Assembly (NCBI RefSeq): GCF_050624435.1
Contig: NC_134539.1
Location: forward strand, 120,821,525 to 120,885,524
Source of the DNA: Tenrec ecaudatus
Taxonomy: Eukaryota > Chordata > Mammalia > Afrosoricida > Tenrecidae
Direction: 5' to 3'
Length of the DNA: 64,000 nt
The translations under genes were made by a program, and so were the position numbers. The number at the start of each line of letters is the position of its first letter. The first letter of the stretch is position 1. Of this stretch, positions 46,015-57,366 are shown piece after piece. The notes beneath the pieces were generated by a model, which saw only the letters and a program-made list of their open reading frames with translations, had not been told where the DNA came from and ran no database searches.

Positions 46015-47984
46015 TCCCCCCAAAATAGTTCACTTCAGTGCAGAGCACTGAAGCTACAGCTTGGGAAGAGGGACATGTCTAATCTGAGCACACAAGAGCA
46101 AACGAAGGGGGAGGGAGAGAGAGTGGAGCACATCCTGGCCCACCAATCCTAAAGGACTATATTCCTGCTCAGAGCAGCCAATGCACAGAGAGGGCTATAG
46201 GGCCAGGCCCACCACAAGATAAGACATCCCTCATTGACCCATAGCACTACAAGGGACAACACTGAAGTCTTAGTACGGTAATTATGCCCATCTGACCCCA
46301 CCACACGGTGACAAAACACTAAGGGCAAAACACTAAGGGCGTGTAACAGAATAGCAAGGGGAGCAGAGCAATGAAGTCCCCATGGAATACCAAAAATAGA
46401 CTGTGGGGCCAGGGTATGGCACCCCATCAGACTTGTCAAAAAAAAAAAAAACACTCCTAAAGGTCAACAAGCAGGCCTTGAACTATTTATAAGCGTTTCT
46501 TTATTTGTTGTCATTGATTTTTGTTGTTGTTCTTATTTTCTTTTGTTGTTTTGATCTGTCTTGTGTTTGTGCATATTATTGCCTCTGCATGTCTATTTAG
46601 ATAATGTAGGTTGGATAAACAATTGGGAAGAGAAAGCAGTGGGACTGATGGTTGGGGGGACATGGGAAAGGGGGAGGGGGAGGAAAGGAAGTGGGTGTTA
46701 ACAGACCCAGGGTCAAGGGAACAAGAAGTGATAGTAAATTGATGGTGACGAGAGTGTAGGAGGACTGGTAGGGCTTGATCAAGGACAATGTAACCGAGAG
46801 GAATTACTGAAACCAAAATGAAGGCTGAACATGATAGTGGGACAAGAGGAAGGTAAAAGGAACTAGAAGAAAGAACTAGGAGGCAAAGGACATTTATAGA
46901 AGTCCAAACACAGACATGTACATATGTGTACATGTAAAGACATGTAAACATGCACACATGTACATATTTATATATGATGGTGGGGAAAAGATCTATGTAC
47001 ATATATTTATAGGTTTAGTATTAAGGTAGCAGATGGACATTGGGCCTCTACTCAAGTACTACCTCAATGCAAAAACACTGTTCTATTAAACTGGCATTCC
47101 TTGATGTTCACCTTTCTGACACAATCACAGATGACAAAGTGGTTGCATAAGCAAATGTGGTGAAGAAAGCTGATGGTCCCCGGATATAAAAAAATATAGC
47201 ATCTGGGGTCTTAAAGGCTTGAAGGTAAACAAGCAGACATCTAGCTCAGAAGCAACAAAGCCCACATGAAAGAAGCACACCAGCCTGTGTGATCACGAAG
47301 TGCTGAAGGGACTCTCAGTTATCAGGCATCAAAGACCCAGAACAAAAAATCATATCACTGTGAATGAAGGGGAGTGCAGATTGGAGACCCAAAGCTCATC
47401 TGTAGGCAATTGGACATCCCCTTACAGAATGGTTGGGGGGAGGACATAAGCCAGTCAGGGTGCAGTGTAGCACTGAAGAAACATACAACTTTCTTCAAGT
47501 TCCTAAATGCTTCCTTTTCCCCACTCTATCATGACCCAAATTCTACCTTACAGATCCGGCTAGACCAGAACATGTACCCAGGTACAGATAAGAGTTGGAA
47601 ACACAGGGAATCCAGGAAAGATAAACCCCTCAGGACCAATATTGAAAGTAGCCATACCAGGAAGGGAAGGGGAAGGTGGGAGGAAAAGGGGGAACTGATC
47701 ACATATAACTCCCTCCCAGGGGGATGGACAACAAAAGTGGGTGAAGGGAGACATTGGACAGTGTAAGACTGAAAAAATAATAATTTATAAATTATCAAGG
47801 GGTCATGAGGGAGGGAGAGTAAAAAATGAAGAACTGATTACCAAGGGTTCAGGTAGAAAGAAAATGTTTTTAAATGCTGATGGCAACAAATGTACAAATG
47901 TGCTTGACACAATGGATGGATATATGGATTCTGATAAGAGTTGTATGAGCGCCCAATAAAATGATTTTTTAAAAGCAAGAAAAC
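46015..47984 (+). repeat. Family A, apparently full-length copy (1.97 kb)
   Basis: The most complete copy. It starts TCCCCCCAAAATAGTTCACT and ends AATAAAATGATT plus an A-rich run, with AATATAATGG on both sides (46005-46014 and 47985-47994) as the probable target duplication. Order seen: 5' unique region, TGACCCATAGCACTAC (46236), T-rich region, GATAATGTAGGTTGG (46600), purine-rich block, TATA-rich block (46960), CATTGGGCCTCTACTC (47038), one module (47100-47340), 3' blocks, tail. No sense-strand frame of useful length exists, so the element is non-autonomous. The longest frame (46511-47002, 163 codons) is antisense. Confidence 0.85.
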
Positions 47985-47994
47985 AATATAATGG

Positions 47995-48741
47995 AATGTA
48001 AGAAAAAGACTCAAAACTAAAGATATTGATAAATTTCATCTTAAAATCACCTAGATTATTTAGAACCACTGAGAAAGCTTGATACATATTGATAGAAATT
48101 TTATTTTCAATTTTCAATCCAACTCCATAGAATATTTGGAGTAAATATTATCAAATCTAACCTCACATATGGCAATAGGATACCACCATGAATAAAAAGT
48201 ACATGAAGATCACTGTAAAAAAAAACCAGTCATTTCATGAGAAAAGTTATTCAATTTAACTTTTTACTAATAACTATTCTAAGTATTCTTAAACACAACA
48301 CTAAGAGTCACAATACTCACAAAGATTTACATTATTAGGTATCAACTCTATTTAGACTAAGCAAATAAAACTATGAATTTAAAGTCATCAAAGTTGCTGA
48401 AAGGAAAATAAATTTTGAGATGTATACTTAGATTCAATCCTGGTCAGAACTTCCCCTTGACCCTATTCTTGCAAAACTAAGATTTTTTCCATCATCTCCC
48501 CAGCAAGTGAAAGTAGTTTTCTTTAATCTATCCATACACCTTGCCAGCCAACAATCATTGAGCACTTAAAATAGACCAGATACAGCATCTATCCTGGCAC
48601 TGGTAAGTAAAGATGTGGCAGTCAGCTTCCACATCTAAGTAATAAAGACGACGAACAAACTATTCAGAAAATGCAATAGTGATGGAGGATCACTTCATGT
48701 AAAGTAGTAGGAGACTGCCTCTCAGAGGCCATATGATCTAA
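47995..48741. other. No gene recognised
   Basis: A+T-rich intron. A faint L2-like phrase (CAACAATCATTGAGCACTT) lies near 48550. Confidence 0.5.
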
Positions 48742-48822
48742 CAGGGGTCCTCAAACTTTGTAAACAGGGCGCCAGTTCACTGTCCTTCAAACCCATTGGA
48801 GAGCTGGACTATAAAAAAGGCT
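48742..48822 (-). mobile_element. hAT MITE end fragment
   Basis: CAGGGGTCCTCAAACTTTG, GCCAGTTCACTGTCC and GGACTATA match the right end of the element at 6401-6631 in inverse orientation. The other terminus is missing. Confidence 0.75.
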
Positions 48823-48837
48823 AATATGGCTAGTCTG

Positions 48838-48930
48838 GGAAGAAAGACAGGGCTTTCTACTCCCGTAAAGTCTTGAAAGCCAATGGGGTCATTATGAGTC
48901 AGCATTGACTAGATGGCAGTGAGTTTTTGA
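48838..48930 (+). repeat. AfroSINE 3' part
   Basis: AAAGACAGGGCTTTCTACTC, CATTATGAGTCAGCATTGAC, TAGATGGCAGTGAGTT. It immediately follows the hAT fragment. Confidence 0.8.
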
Positions 48931-49039
48931 GTGAGTGGCTAGTTTATACGGCAGAGATTTAAAAAAAAGATGGAGATTATTATGAGAAAGGTTGGAGTCT
49001 TTAAGCAGAAGCCAAATTATGGTGGGTTTTGTAAACAAT

Positions 49040-49248
49040 CATAAGGAAACCCTGATGGTATAGCAGCAGCTAAGCATCTGTAGCAAAATAAAAGGTCAAC
49101 AGTTTGTACCCACCAGCTTTTCCATAGGAGGCAGATGAGGCAGTCAGCATCTATAAAAATTTAGAGTATTGGAAATCCTATGGGGCAGTTCTCTCTGTCC
49201 TATAAGGTCACTATGAAACAAAATTTGACTGCAAGACAAAAGATTTGG
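49040..49248 (+). repeat. AfroSINE
   Basis: GAAACCCTGATGGTATAGC head, AAAGGTCAACAGTTTGTACC, CCTATGGGGCAGTTCTC, CTGTCCTATAAGGTCAC. Confidence 0.85.
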
Positions 49249-49270
49249 TTTAGGCTTAGGTCATTATATA

Positions 49271-49440
49271 AGTAGCCCTGGTGAAACAGTAGTTAAGTGC
49301 TAGGCTGCTACCAACAGATTTATGGTTTGAACCCGTAAGTCACTCTCCAAGAGATGTCGCAGCAGTCTGCTTCAGTAAAGATTCCAAAGCCCTATGCCAA
49401 AGTTCTACTCTTGACTCAATGGCAGTTGGGCTTAGTTTAG
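49271..49440 (+). repeat. AfroSINE
   Basis: AGCCCTGGTGAAACAGTAGT head, GTGCTAGGCTGCTACC, GGTTTGAACCCGTAAG, with a shortened 3' end at CAATGGCAGTTGGGC. Confidence 0.82.
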
Positions 49441-49516
49441 GGGTGGGGGGTGAGGAGGGTGGCATTATATGAACTATATAGTAGTTTATTCTACTAAAGT
49501 AATTATAAGATTTTAA

Positions 49517-50225
49517 GGAAAGGGGAAGTCCTGGTGTTGCAATGGATAAACACTCCTCTGCTACCTGAAAGATTGTTCAAACCCAACCATCAGCTCAATG
49601 GAAGAAAGATCTGGCAACCTGCTTCTGGGCCAGGAAACCTTCTGAGATAGTCAAGGTTGATTGTGCCAACCTGGCTGATAAACACATGTGGGATTAATTG
49701 AAGGGTGGCGAGATAAATAGCTCAGTGAGCCTCGCCTTTCTAGTTCTCATGTCTCTTGCTTTCTGATGGTCAGACCAGGATGCAGCTGCCTTAGCCAGTT
49801 CCCTGCTTCAGTTGACAAGGCTCACTTCCTGCAAAACATCCCTGAAAAGAAGCCATATGAACCTACCCTGATGCAGCCCTGGGTGCTAGAGCAGCCACAT
49901 GGAGAACCCTGCCAGCACTGAGATGCTTACATGCTCACTGATTGGGCTTTCCTCCTGCAGTCAGTGTCACTGCTTGTTTTGTGAGATTGAAGAGGACTTT
50001 GTAGATTAGTGTCAGACATATGGGCTTACTGTTATACTTACGGGCTTGGACAGCACTGGGTTGGTATGTTTTCTTATTGTATGCTTACCTTTTATATAAA
50101 ACTCTCTCTTATATACATAAGAGTTTCTGTGGATTTGTTTCTCTAGTCTACCCAGATGAACACACCTTCTGAGGTAGTTCTACTTTGCCACATGTTGTTA
50201 GTTACTATAAGTCTATATAAACTCT
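49517..50225 (+). repeat. AfroSINE interrupted by family D
   Basis: The SINE head and body (GAAGTCCTGGTGTTGCAATG to GGCCAGGAAACC) and its 3' block (GTAGTTCTACTTTGCC) are separated by a 517-bp insertion. The SINE sequence joins cleanly when that is removed. Confidence 0.8.
49647..50163 (+). repeat. Family D repeat with 10-bp flanking duplication
   Basis: Flanked by ACCTTCTGAG (49637-49646 and 50164-50173). Starts ATAGTCAAGGTTGATTGTGC, ends CTACCCAGATGAACAC. The middle has GAGCAGCCACATGGAGAACC and the 3' part TGGACAGCACTGGGTTGG and TTATATAAAACTCTC, as in the copy at 5430. Confidence 0.7.
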
Positions 50226-52429
50226 ATGATACACAACAATAAGAAAAGGAGTGACAAGATCTGTCTTAATCTTTATGACACTCACTCTGGTTGCTGTGTG
50301 AAACTATTAAGGGAAAAAAAGAAAAGAAACTATTTAGGGACCATTGCATGGTATCTGGATAAGAGATGTCAGAAGCTTGGAATAGCATCAAGGCAGAAGT
50401 TAACAGATGAGAATGAATACCACCCTCACAAGTCTTGGCAATAGATTCAAACAAGGAATGAGGGAAGAAGTCAGATGGTGAGAAAGGGAGGAATTGAGAC
50501 TGCCTCTAGATTTCTGGTTTGCCAACTGAGTAAAGAGTGATACCACACACTACTAAGGGAAAGCTAGGGAAAGCCTATCTTGACAGAAGGGTTGGGTTGT
50601 GTTGTTGTTCTTTTCATAATGGAATCTCTCGAGACCCTTTCATGAGGGAAAGTTATTACTAAAAGGCATGAAACCATAGCAATTCTTAAAAGGCTTTTCC
50701 ACAAGGGTAAGACCCTGGAAAAATCTAACTTCTTTATAGAAATGAAAAGAGAAAATACAGAACTTCCTCAGTAAAACCATATTTTAGCAGTTTTACTTCT
50801 TAATGCAGTCCACTAAGAACCATGTTATAGCAAGAGTCCAAAATAAGTTTTCCTGAAACTCCTTCATGAGATGCTGATGAATTTAGAATTTCTATCAAAT
50901 GAAGAGGGCTTTATATTAATGAATATCAAATCTCTAACAAAAAGGGTTATGAAGAAATGTCTTTGAATACTGGTCATCTTTGAAGAGCAAGGCGTCTGCC
51001 TATGATTAAGAGTAAATACCCGAAAAGCTAGTTTCATCAGACTTATGTATATTAACAATTCACCTCTGATCTTCAAAAGCTGTTTATTATTAAATTAAAC
51101 AAGTAAACTTAACAGCACTCAGAAAGAGAAGGGTGGCTCAATTTAAACAAAAGTATCATGTAACCCAAAGGTAAAAGCAGAAGCATAAACAATGACATGC
51201 CCTGAAAAGAGAAGTCAGGCTTCCTGGAGACAACATGAAAAGAGATGTCAATGTCACCTCAGCCTTTTCATTACCACTTTCAATCTACCAACTTTTAACT
51301 CAAAAAACTTAAAAAGAGGAGGGGGGAAGGTCCCTCTACCACTCCAGCTGTTTACATAGTACAGCTTCTAACCAAAATTCTCAGGATTAATCGCCAGTCC
51401 ATGAAAAACAGCAAATTTTTCCTTAATCACAACAAAAACAATCACTTCCCTTTTCCTGTGACCTATCATATAAATCAAGCACCAAACATCTTGCCTTTGT
51501 GCTAAGAAAACACCTGATTATTTATTGGTCACGATATTCGCAACTCTACGCATTTTTTTCTGGGAAGCAATCCTAAGTGCTGTTATTGTGATGGCCCAAT
51601 CTCCAAGCCCAAAGAGAGACAATGAACAAGGAAAAGGCAAACAACAGCTGTCCAGTTCCGGCAATGGGGAGGTCCCTGATCATCAAGTGAGATCACCTCA
51701 TTCTGTTCAGCCTCCCCCCAAAATCCAGAGCTAATTGGTGTATTTATCTCCCCTGTGTTATTGACACTCCAAAAGTATGAAATGGAAAGTATGAGGAACA
51801 AGCACCTTTGTAACTACTTAGTGCTTCAAAAAGGAATTAAAAAATAATTGAATTTTTCTACAAACTTTTTGAAGGTCCCGCATATATAAGGAGACTAATT
51901 TAAAACTGCCTCTATTTTTCTTTGTAAAAAGTAAGAGATAACTAGGTATACTTGCAAAAGATTTCATGAAAAACTACCATTCCTCACTATTGCTAGAGAG
52001 CTCACTGATATATTTAACAAATTCAGATGAAGAAAAATAAATGTTCTAATAAGGGAAAATAGTGCATCCCAGAAAATAGCCTGACTATGAAATCCTGTCT
52101 ACAGTTATACAGTTATATATTATGCTTAAACTGCTAACATCAAATCACATGTAGTACAATATTAATGAAGGTTTAATACAATGAAACTTGGTAAACATAA
52201 TCATGGTTAGGGAGTCAAGGTAGTAGAGTATCTTAAGAGTTGATGAAAAAAAATTTTCTAAAAAGAGTTGGTGGATAAGCAAAATTAAAAGTACTCTATT
52301 TGCAACTATTACAATCTTAATTAATGCACTAGCCGACACAGCAACCTAATAGTGACTAGGAAATTAAATTTTAACACAGTTATTAAACATACACTACAAA
52401 ATGAATACAGTGCTAAAGGCATATGGAGT
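50226..52429. other. No gene recognised (contains one MITE)
   Basis: 2.2 kb of mostly unique intron. The 69-72-codon frames at 51525-51801 overlap on opposite strands and have no known motif. Confidence 0.55.
51821..51886. mobile_element. Palindromic mariner-type MITE, shortened
   Basis: GTGCTTCAAAAAGGAATTAA pairs with CAAACTTTTTGAAGGTCCC; the central part is reduced. Confidence 0.5.
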
Positions 52430-52830
52430 TGTGATTACAAGTATGGGCTCTGGAGTCAAACTCTCTAGATTAAAAAGTCAGTTCTTACATCTGTGAGCTG
52501 TGCAACAGCTTAGAAAACTTTTTCTCCAAAAAGCTATTACAGATCCATCAGATTCCTATAAGGAGTCCTAGTGGCACAGTGGTTAAGTGCTCAGCTGCTA
52601 ACCAAAAGTTGGTGGCTCAAACCCACAGGCTGCTCTGTGAAAGAAAGACCTTCTGATCTGTGAAAATTACAGAAACCCTGGAGGGCAGTTCTACACTATT
52701 ACATAGGTTGTTATGATTAGAAAATCAATTCAATGGCACCTAATATCAACAAGATTTCTATAAGTTAATTCAAAGTATGCAAGAGATAATATCTGTGGTA
52801 CAAAAAAAATCATATAGTATACATTGACAT
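52430..52830 (+). repeat. MIR SINE, ancient, split by an AfroSINE
   Basis: GGGCTCTGGAGTCAAACTCT and GTGAGCTGTGCAACAGCTTA are the MIR core (52441-52515). The GCAAGAGATAATATCTG block (from about 52780) is its tail after the younger SINE. Confidence 0.7.
52563..52751 (+). repeat. AfroSINE, 13-bp TSD
   Basis: GAGTCCTAGTGGCACAGTGG head, TCAGCTGCTAACCAAAAG, AACCCTGGAGGGCAGTTC. AGATTCCTATAAG at 52550-52562 and AGATTTCTATAAG at 52752-52764 form the duplication. Confidence 0.9.
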
Positions 52831-52979
52831 TATCTAGTAGGGCTAGTTTTTTTTAAAGTTAATTTCTGTAAGCATCAGTATCTTATTCTGTAACTTCAAT
52901 GACTATTGGAATGACTTAAAATGTGACATGAAGTAAAAATTCAAATATTAACTACATCAGAATGACAGAACTCCTTGCC

Positions 52980-53330
52980 GTCAGTTACTCCCTTTCTCAT
53001 TCAACTTTCAGTGAGTTATTCTAAAAAGGAAATCATGTTTTCCCACTTAAAACTTTCCATGGTTTTCCACATACTTGATTAAGTTCTAACACCAAAATTT
53101 AGCATCAATTCTTTTCACATGTGGGACCCAATCTACCAATTTACCTTCAAATCCTACCACTACTTACAGCAGCAGCTCCCAGATACAATTTTTTTTCTAA
53201 AATATATCTTTGACTTCCCGCACATTCAAGCATTGGTAGACACTACTCTTTCTGCCTAAATCCTGCTTCACCTTTCAAATCCAATTCAAAGGACACCTCT
53301 TCCACGATACTTTCCATCACACACACTTTG
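52980..53330 (+). repeat. L2 LINE fragment, ancient
   Basis: TCTGCCTAAATCCTGCTTCA, CCTTTCAAATCCAATTCAAA and GACACCTCTTCCACGATAC resemble the L2 3' region (the 'aggcccagctcaaatgccacctc' area). Confidence 0.5.
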
Positions 53331-53387
53331 CATGCCAACAGCACTTCCTTTTATGCATCACAGAACAAAATATAAACTCAAAACTAA

Positions 53388-53577
53388 AACCTTACTGACT
53401 GCTTTCAAGTTGATTTCAACTCATAACAACCCTAGTTAAGATTTCTGAAGCTGTAAATCTTTAAGGGAACAGATAGCCTCATCTTTTCCCCTCAGAGTAG
53501 CTTGTGGATTTGAACCTTTGACCTTGCAGTTAGCAGTCCAATGTTTACCACCATACCACCACCACCAGGGCTCCTTA
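53388..53577 (-). repeat. AfroSINE
   Basis: TTGATTTCAACTCATAACAA, GTGGATTTGAACCTTTGACC, TTGCAGTTAGCAGTCC, head CACCAGGGCTCCTTA after an ACC/CCA run. Confidence 0.85.
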
Positions 53578-53579
53578 GT

Positions 53580-53788
53580 ACATAAACTCACTGCCATCAA
53601 ATTGATCCTGACTCACAGCAACTCTGTAAGACAGAGTAGAACTGCCCCAGTGGGCTTCCCAGGTATAAATCTTTACAAGGGTATAATGCCTCCTCTTCCT
53701 CCTGCAGAACAGCTGGGAGATTCCAAGAGCTGACCTTGTAATTAACAGCAGCCTAATGAATGTATAATCCACTACCCTACCAGGACGA
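53580..53788 (-). repeat. AfroSINE
   Basis: Directly joined to the previous SINE in the same orientation: CTCACTGCCATCAAATTGAT, TAGAACTGCCCCAGTGGGC, GCTGACCTTGTAATTAACAG, head CTACCCTACCAGGA. Confidence 0.82.
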
Positions 53789-53869
53789 ATTGTAAATTAT
53801 GTTTTAACATATTATGAAAATTATCAAACATATCCCAAGCAGGACTATAAACAGAAGTTCTAATAGTCT

Positions 53870-54055
53870 ATTGGAGGAGCATTGGTTATGCGCTCGGATG
53901 CCAAGCAAAAAGTTGGCAGTTCAAAAGCACTAGCTGCTCTGCAAGATAAAGATGTGACTACTTCCCTAAAAGATTACACCCTTGGGAACCCTACAGGATA
54001 ATTCTACTCTTTCCTATAAGTTCCCTATGAGTCAGAATACACTCAGCAGCAAAAG
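53870..54055 (+). repeat. AfroSINE
   Basis: GGAGCATTGGTTATGCGCTC, TTGGCAGTTCAAAAGCACTA, GGAACCCTACAGGATAATTC, CCTATGAGTCAGAATACACT. Confidence 0.82.
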
Positions 54056-54787
54056 ATAATATTCTATCATCCCATCTATGGTCTTCCATACCCTTTAAGC
54101 TGTTGCACATCAGTGAGAACACTGACTCAGGCTAGTGAGAGTCTTAATCATCTTTGTTTCCTTCAAGTCTAACTCAGCCAACAAGCATTAAGAATTTCCT
54201 GAATGAACATTCAAAAAGGTTAACCCACACAGCTAAGTTCATCACTTAGCTATTTAGTGGAATGTAAGTAGCAAAGCCTACTTAAAGAGACTAGAAGAAA
54301 TCTACCCACTATATAACAACAATTTAAAGGTAAGAACAATTTTAATTCAGCCAATCCTTTGGGGACAGGGCAGACTCAGTTTCCAGAATGAAAGGAAAGA
54401 AAGAGAAACAGAGAAGGGAAGAGAGAAGAATTTAAAAACTAGAGCTTTTTAAGGTTACTTAGGATTCTGAAATACTCTAAACTGCAACTCATTTTTCACT
54501 TAATGCTCTTTGAATGATAAACTGTATTCCAAAGATTTAAGACACATATTTTAGAAATACACAAGCCACAACTTTAAATGCAATAAGAAACAGAGATGAA
54601 AAATTGACAGCTAACAGTAGCTAAACTTCCTTAGAAAACACATGCAATCTAAATAGTCTTCTAAGGAAGGCTTACTGGTGTTGTACTCAAAATGTTTAAG
54701 AAAGAAAAATAAAAGGTACCAGTAATACATCTCCTTAAATTTTTTAAAGATAAACTTTCAAAAATATTTTAATATAAATGGCACACA

Positions 54788-54805
54788 TACACACACACAC
54801 ACACA
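54788..54805. repeat. (AC)n microsatellite
   Basis: About eight CA/AC units followed by an A-run and a short AfroSINE-like block (CTCACTGCCACTGAGTTGAG). Confidence 0.85.
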
Positions 54806-56340
54806 AAAAACCCTCCAAACTCACTGCCACTGAGTTGAGAATCACATAATAGTGTTAAAATAGAATGCATAGCCAATCTGGCTGAGTTCTGGACCTTCTG
54901 TAATGTAAGTGAGAAGTCACTATTCTGCCCTTTCACTCAGCACTATTAAATGTTATCTTTCATTAACGTAACACTTCATTCCCAGGCCCAACTCTCCAAG
55001 ATAAACTTCAGACATTTCCACATTTGTATATGGTCATGTATACTTGACTTTAAAAAAAACACCTAATTATGGCTAGGCATTATTTAATGCTCAATAATTT
55101 TAAGAAAAACCAATACTGAAATATTTCAGTAGTTTTCAAGCTTGTTCAATGATTCACATAGCACATATTAGAGGACTGTGTGTTTTCAAATCTTGCCTTT
55201 TCTTTTCCATCATTTACCTGAGTCACTATAAACAAACAAGTGAGAATAATGGAGGATGGTTTAGTAAATATGTAGATTACTCACGATACAAAGAAAAAGA
55301 TCCCTTTAAAAGTTCTCAAACCTTTCATTGTTAGCTTTATCAAGCTTTATAAACTCCTTCTATAACTTTACTGAAAGAAATTCTATATGAAAGTTTGACA
55401 TTTACAAAAGTACCATATTTTAAAGAATACATCATTCCTGGTTTACAGGTAGAAATGTTAACTGATCAACTCGGTTCCCAATTTTGTTTTAATTTTCCTC
55501 TACAGCAAAACTGGCAAAATATAAATTTACTCAAGCAATAATTACAAATAAAGTTTTAACATTTTCCTCTTTCCAAATACATGTGCATTAAAAAACACTT
55601 CATAAAAATTTAACAAAATCTGTCTAAAATGCACAATTAACTTCACTCAGATTTACAAAGGTGCAATCCATTGTTATTCCATTAAGCAGGCTAAAATTGG
55701 ATAAATGTTTAATTTTAGGATTCCTTAGTGCCAGCTACATCACTGATGTTCACAATCTCCAACTTCGGAACCTTGAAGCTGTCCATCAGTTTGACTGATG
55801 TTCTCTTTCATGCCATGTAAGTCATTGCCTAATTGAGGCCAGACCTGTCAGGCTCCAAAAGCATCCCGGAAATGACTACTGGGGTTGGAAACACATCAAG
55901 AATTCGGAATATTTCTCATATTGAGGCAGGGGAAAAAAACTCAACTCAAGTGAGATTGATCCATAAGAACAATCACTGTAGTGTTCCTGGGGTGGGGGTG
56001 GAGGTGAGAGGATGACACATAAAAAGCATATTTCTGTTATTCTGATTAAGTCCTAAACCAACCCTTCTGCACTGATTTTCAAGTGATGCTGGCCCACAGA
56101 TTTCTCTCTTCTTCTTCCTACATATGCACAGAAGTTCCCTATAACACTGTCACTTTGAATGCTGCCTTTCAATCTAATTTTGATAGCCTTATATCCAAAC
56201 CCATCACCTAAAGAGCTTGGCTGCTTTCTTGATCGAAACCTGTTACAGTTAATGCCAAGCACCTAACCTGCTTCGTTGTCTTCACGTCTTACCAAGAAAA
56301 CCCACTACACAATCGAGAACACGGCGCAAACAAATGCAAG

Positions 56341-56360
56341 CACACACACACACACACACA
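56341..56360. repeat. (CA)n microsatellite
   Basis: Ten uninterrupted CA units. Confidence 0.92.
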
Positions 56361-57308
56361 AATCCCAGTTATGAGCACATCCAGGCCATAAACTGCAATA
56401 GACACTTCCAGTTAGCATGTGCTTTAGCGATCTTGGACAGCGCTTTCAGAGTAAGTGGTAGGGGGTTGGGGCTGTTAGCAACAGACAGTGCCTCAGAGCC
56501 AATAACCAGCCGGCAAGGGCTGGCAGCAAAGGCAGTCTCAAAGGGAGCGACCGCACAATATCAGAATGCTGGGTTTTCGAATACCATTTTATAGGGAGGC
56601 GGGGGCGAGAACTGGGAATCAAGTGCAATTAAAAGGCTATGGCCAGCGTCTCAGATGAAATCTAAGACAAGGTCTTGTGGCAACACCAGCTGTCGTGCCT
56701 CATCTCATCGCAAACACAACTTAATTTCAGATCGTTCTCATCAAACTCCGTCGCTCAAAGGCTGAGGGGCGGCAGAAGTGGATGGCAAAGGCCCTCGGCA
56801 TAGACAGAGACTTCCCAAAAGGAAAAAAGGGGGCTTCTACTAGCAGAGAAAAGAGCTTGCAGCTGCCGCCGCTCTCCCTTCCAGCCAAGGCTGTTAGTGT
56901 GACTGGGGGTTACATGAAGGAGTGATATGGAGAAAATGGCAGTAAACGATGGGGGTGGGGGGCTGGAAGGGCTGGAGCCACCCAAGACAAGGCGGGGAAG
57001 ACTTCCCTGGACACACCGAGGACAGCAACGCCACCAGACAGCACGAGCCTTGCCCTGCCAGCGCCTGATACCATTCCTCTCTGAGAACGCTTCGCCCCCT
57101 TCCAAACGATCCCAATTTCCAAACACCGCTTTCCATTGCCACCACCGCCCCCCTCCCCCTCGTAATATCCCCCACCGCTGGCCTCTTTCCCTTCCGCCTC
57201 AGGGACCCCTACGCTCGCAACCTCCCCTCCCCTTCCCGGGTCACCCACCCTCTGGACAGCCAGTCGCCCGCCTCCCCGGCAGCTCGCCCAAACCCCTCCC
57301 CCCCTCAC

Positions 57309-57366
57309 CTCTCCTCAGCGCCTCCTCGTAGCTGAGGAATCCAATCCGTGACTCCTTGGCGCCCAT
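57309..57366 (-). CDS. USP32: USP32 exon 1, coding part (ubiquitin-specific protease 32, N-terminus)
   Basis: Reading from ATG 57366-57364 on the minus strand gives MGAKESRIGFLSYEEALRR, identical as far as I recall to the start of mammalian USP32. One further base (G) follows, then the donor GTGAG at 57308, so the exon ends in phase 1 and the next codon (Val) is completed by exon 2. MG at the start is a plausible N-myristoylation site. USP32 is a large (about 1,600-residue) membrane-associated deubiquitinase with N-terminal EF-hand-type calcium-binding repeats, a DUSP domain and a split USP catalytic domain. It is reported at Golgi and late endosomes, where RAB7 is a substrate. None of those domains is encoded here, only the first 19 residues. 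The frame stays open upstream of the ATG only because the promoter is G+C-rich; the recalled protein start and the splice donor decide this start. Confidence 0.95.

Larger units (their letters stand above)
54056..56989. other. USP32: Repeat-poor end of USP32 intron 1
   Basis: About 2.9 kb leading to the CpG island with few recognisable insertions (two AC microsatellites). Low repeat density next to a promoter is common and makes conserved regulatory sequence plausible here, but none can be shown from one genome. Confidence 0.6.
1..57308 (-). other. USP32: USP32 intron 1 (5' part, incomplete in window)
   Basis: Everything left of the splice donor at 57308/57307 (GT on the minus strand, GTGAG context) is read as the first intron of USP32. 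The next coding segment of the known protein begins with VTDVELKRL. I looked for its minus-strand coding sequence by eye and did not find it, so exon 2 is probably beyond position 1. The interval is A+T-rich and built largely of transposable elements inserted in both orientations, which is normal for a long mammalian intron. Limit: a search by eye can miss a short exon. Confidence 0.85.

Noticed and set aside
46511..47002. 163-codon minus-strand frame
   Set aside because: Antisense through family A. The low-complexity hydrophobic sequence matches the complement of a purine-rich tract; kept only as a possible conserved-antisense question.
55711..55786. Minus-strand 23-codon frame MDSFKVPKLEIVNISDVAG...
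   Set aside because: Looks protein-like, but is short, lacks splice sites I can support and matches no known protein; not listed as an exon.
1..57308. USP32 exon 2
   Set aside because: Searched by eye for the coding complement of VTDVELKRLKDAF and of its likely flanks; nothing found.
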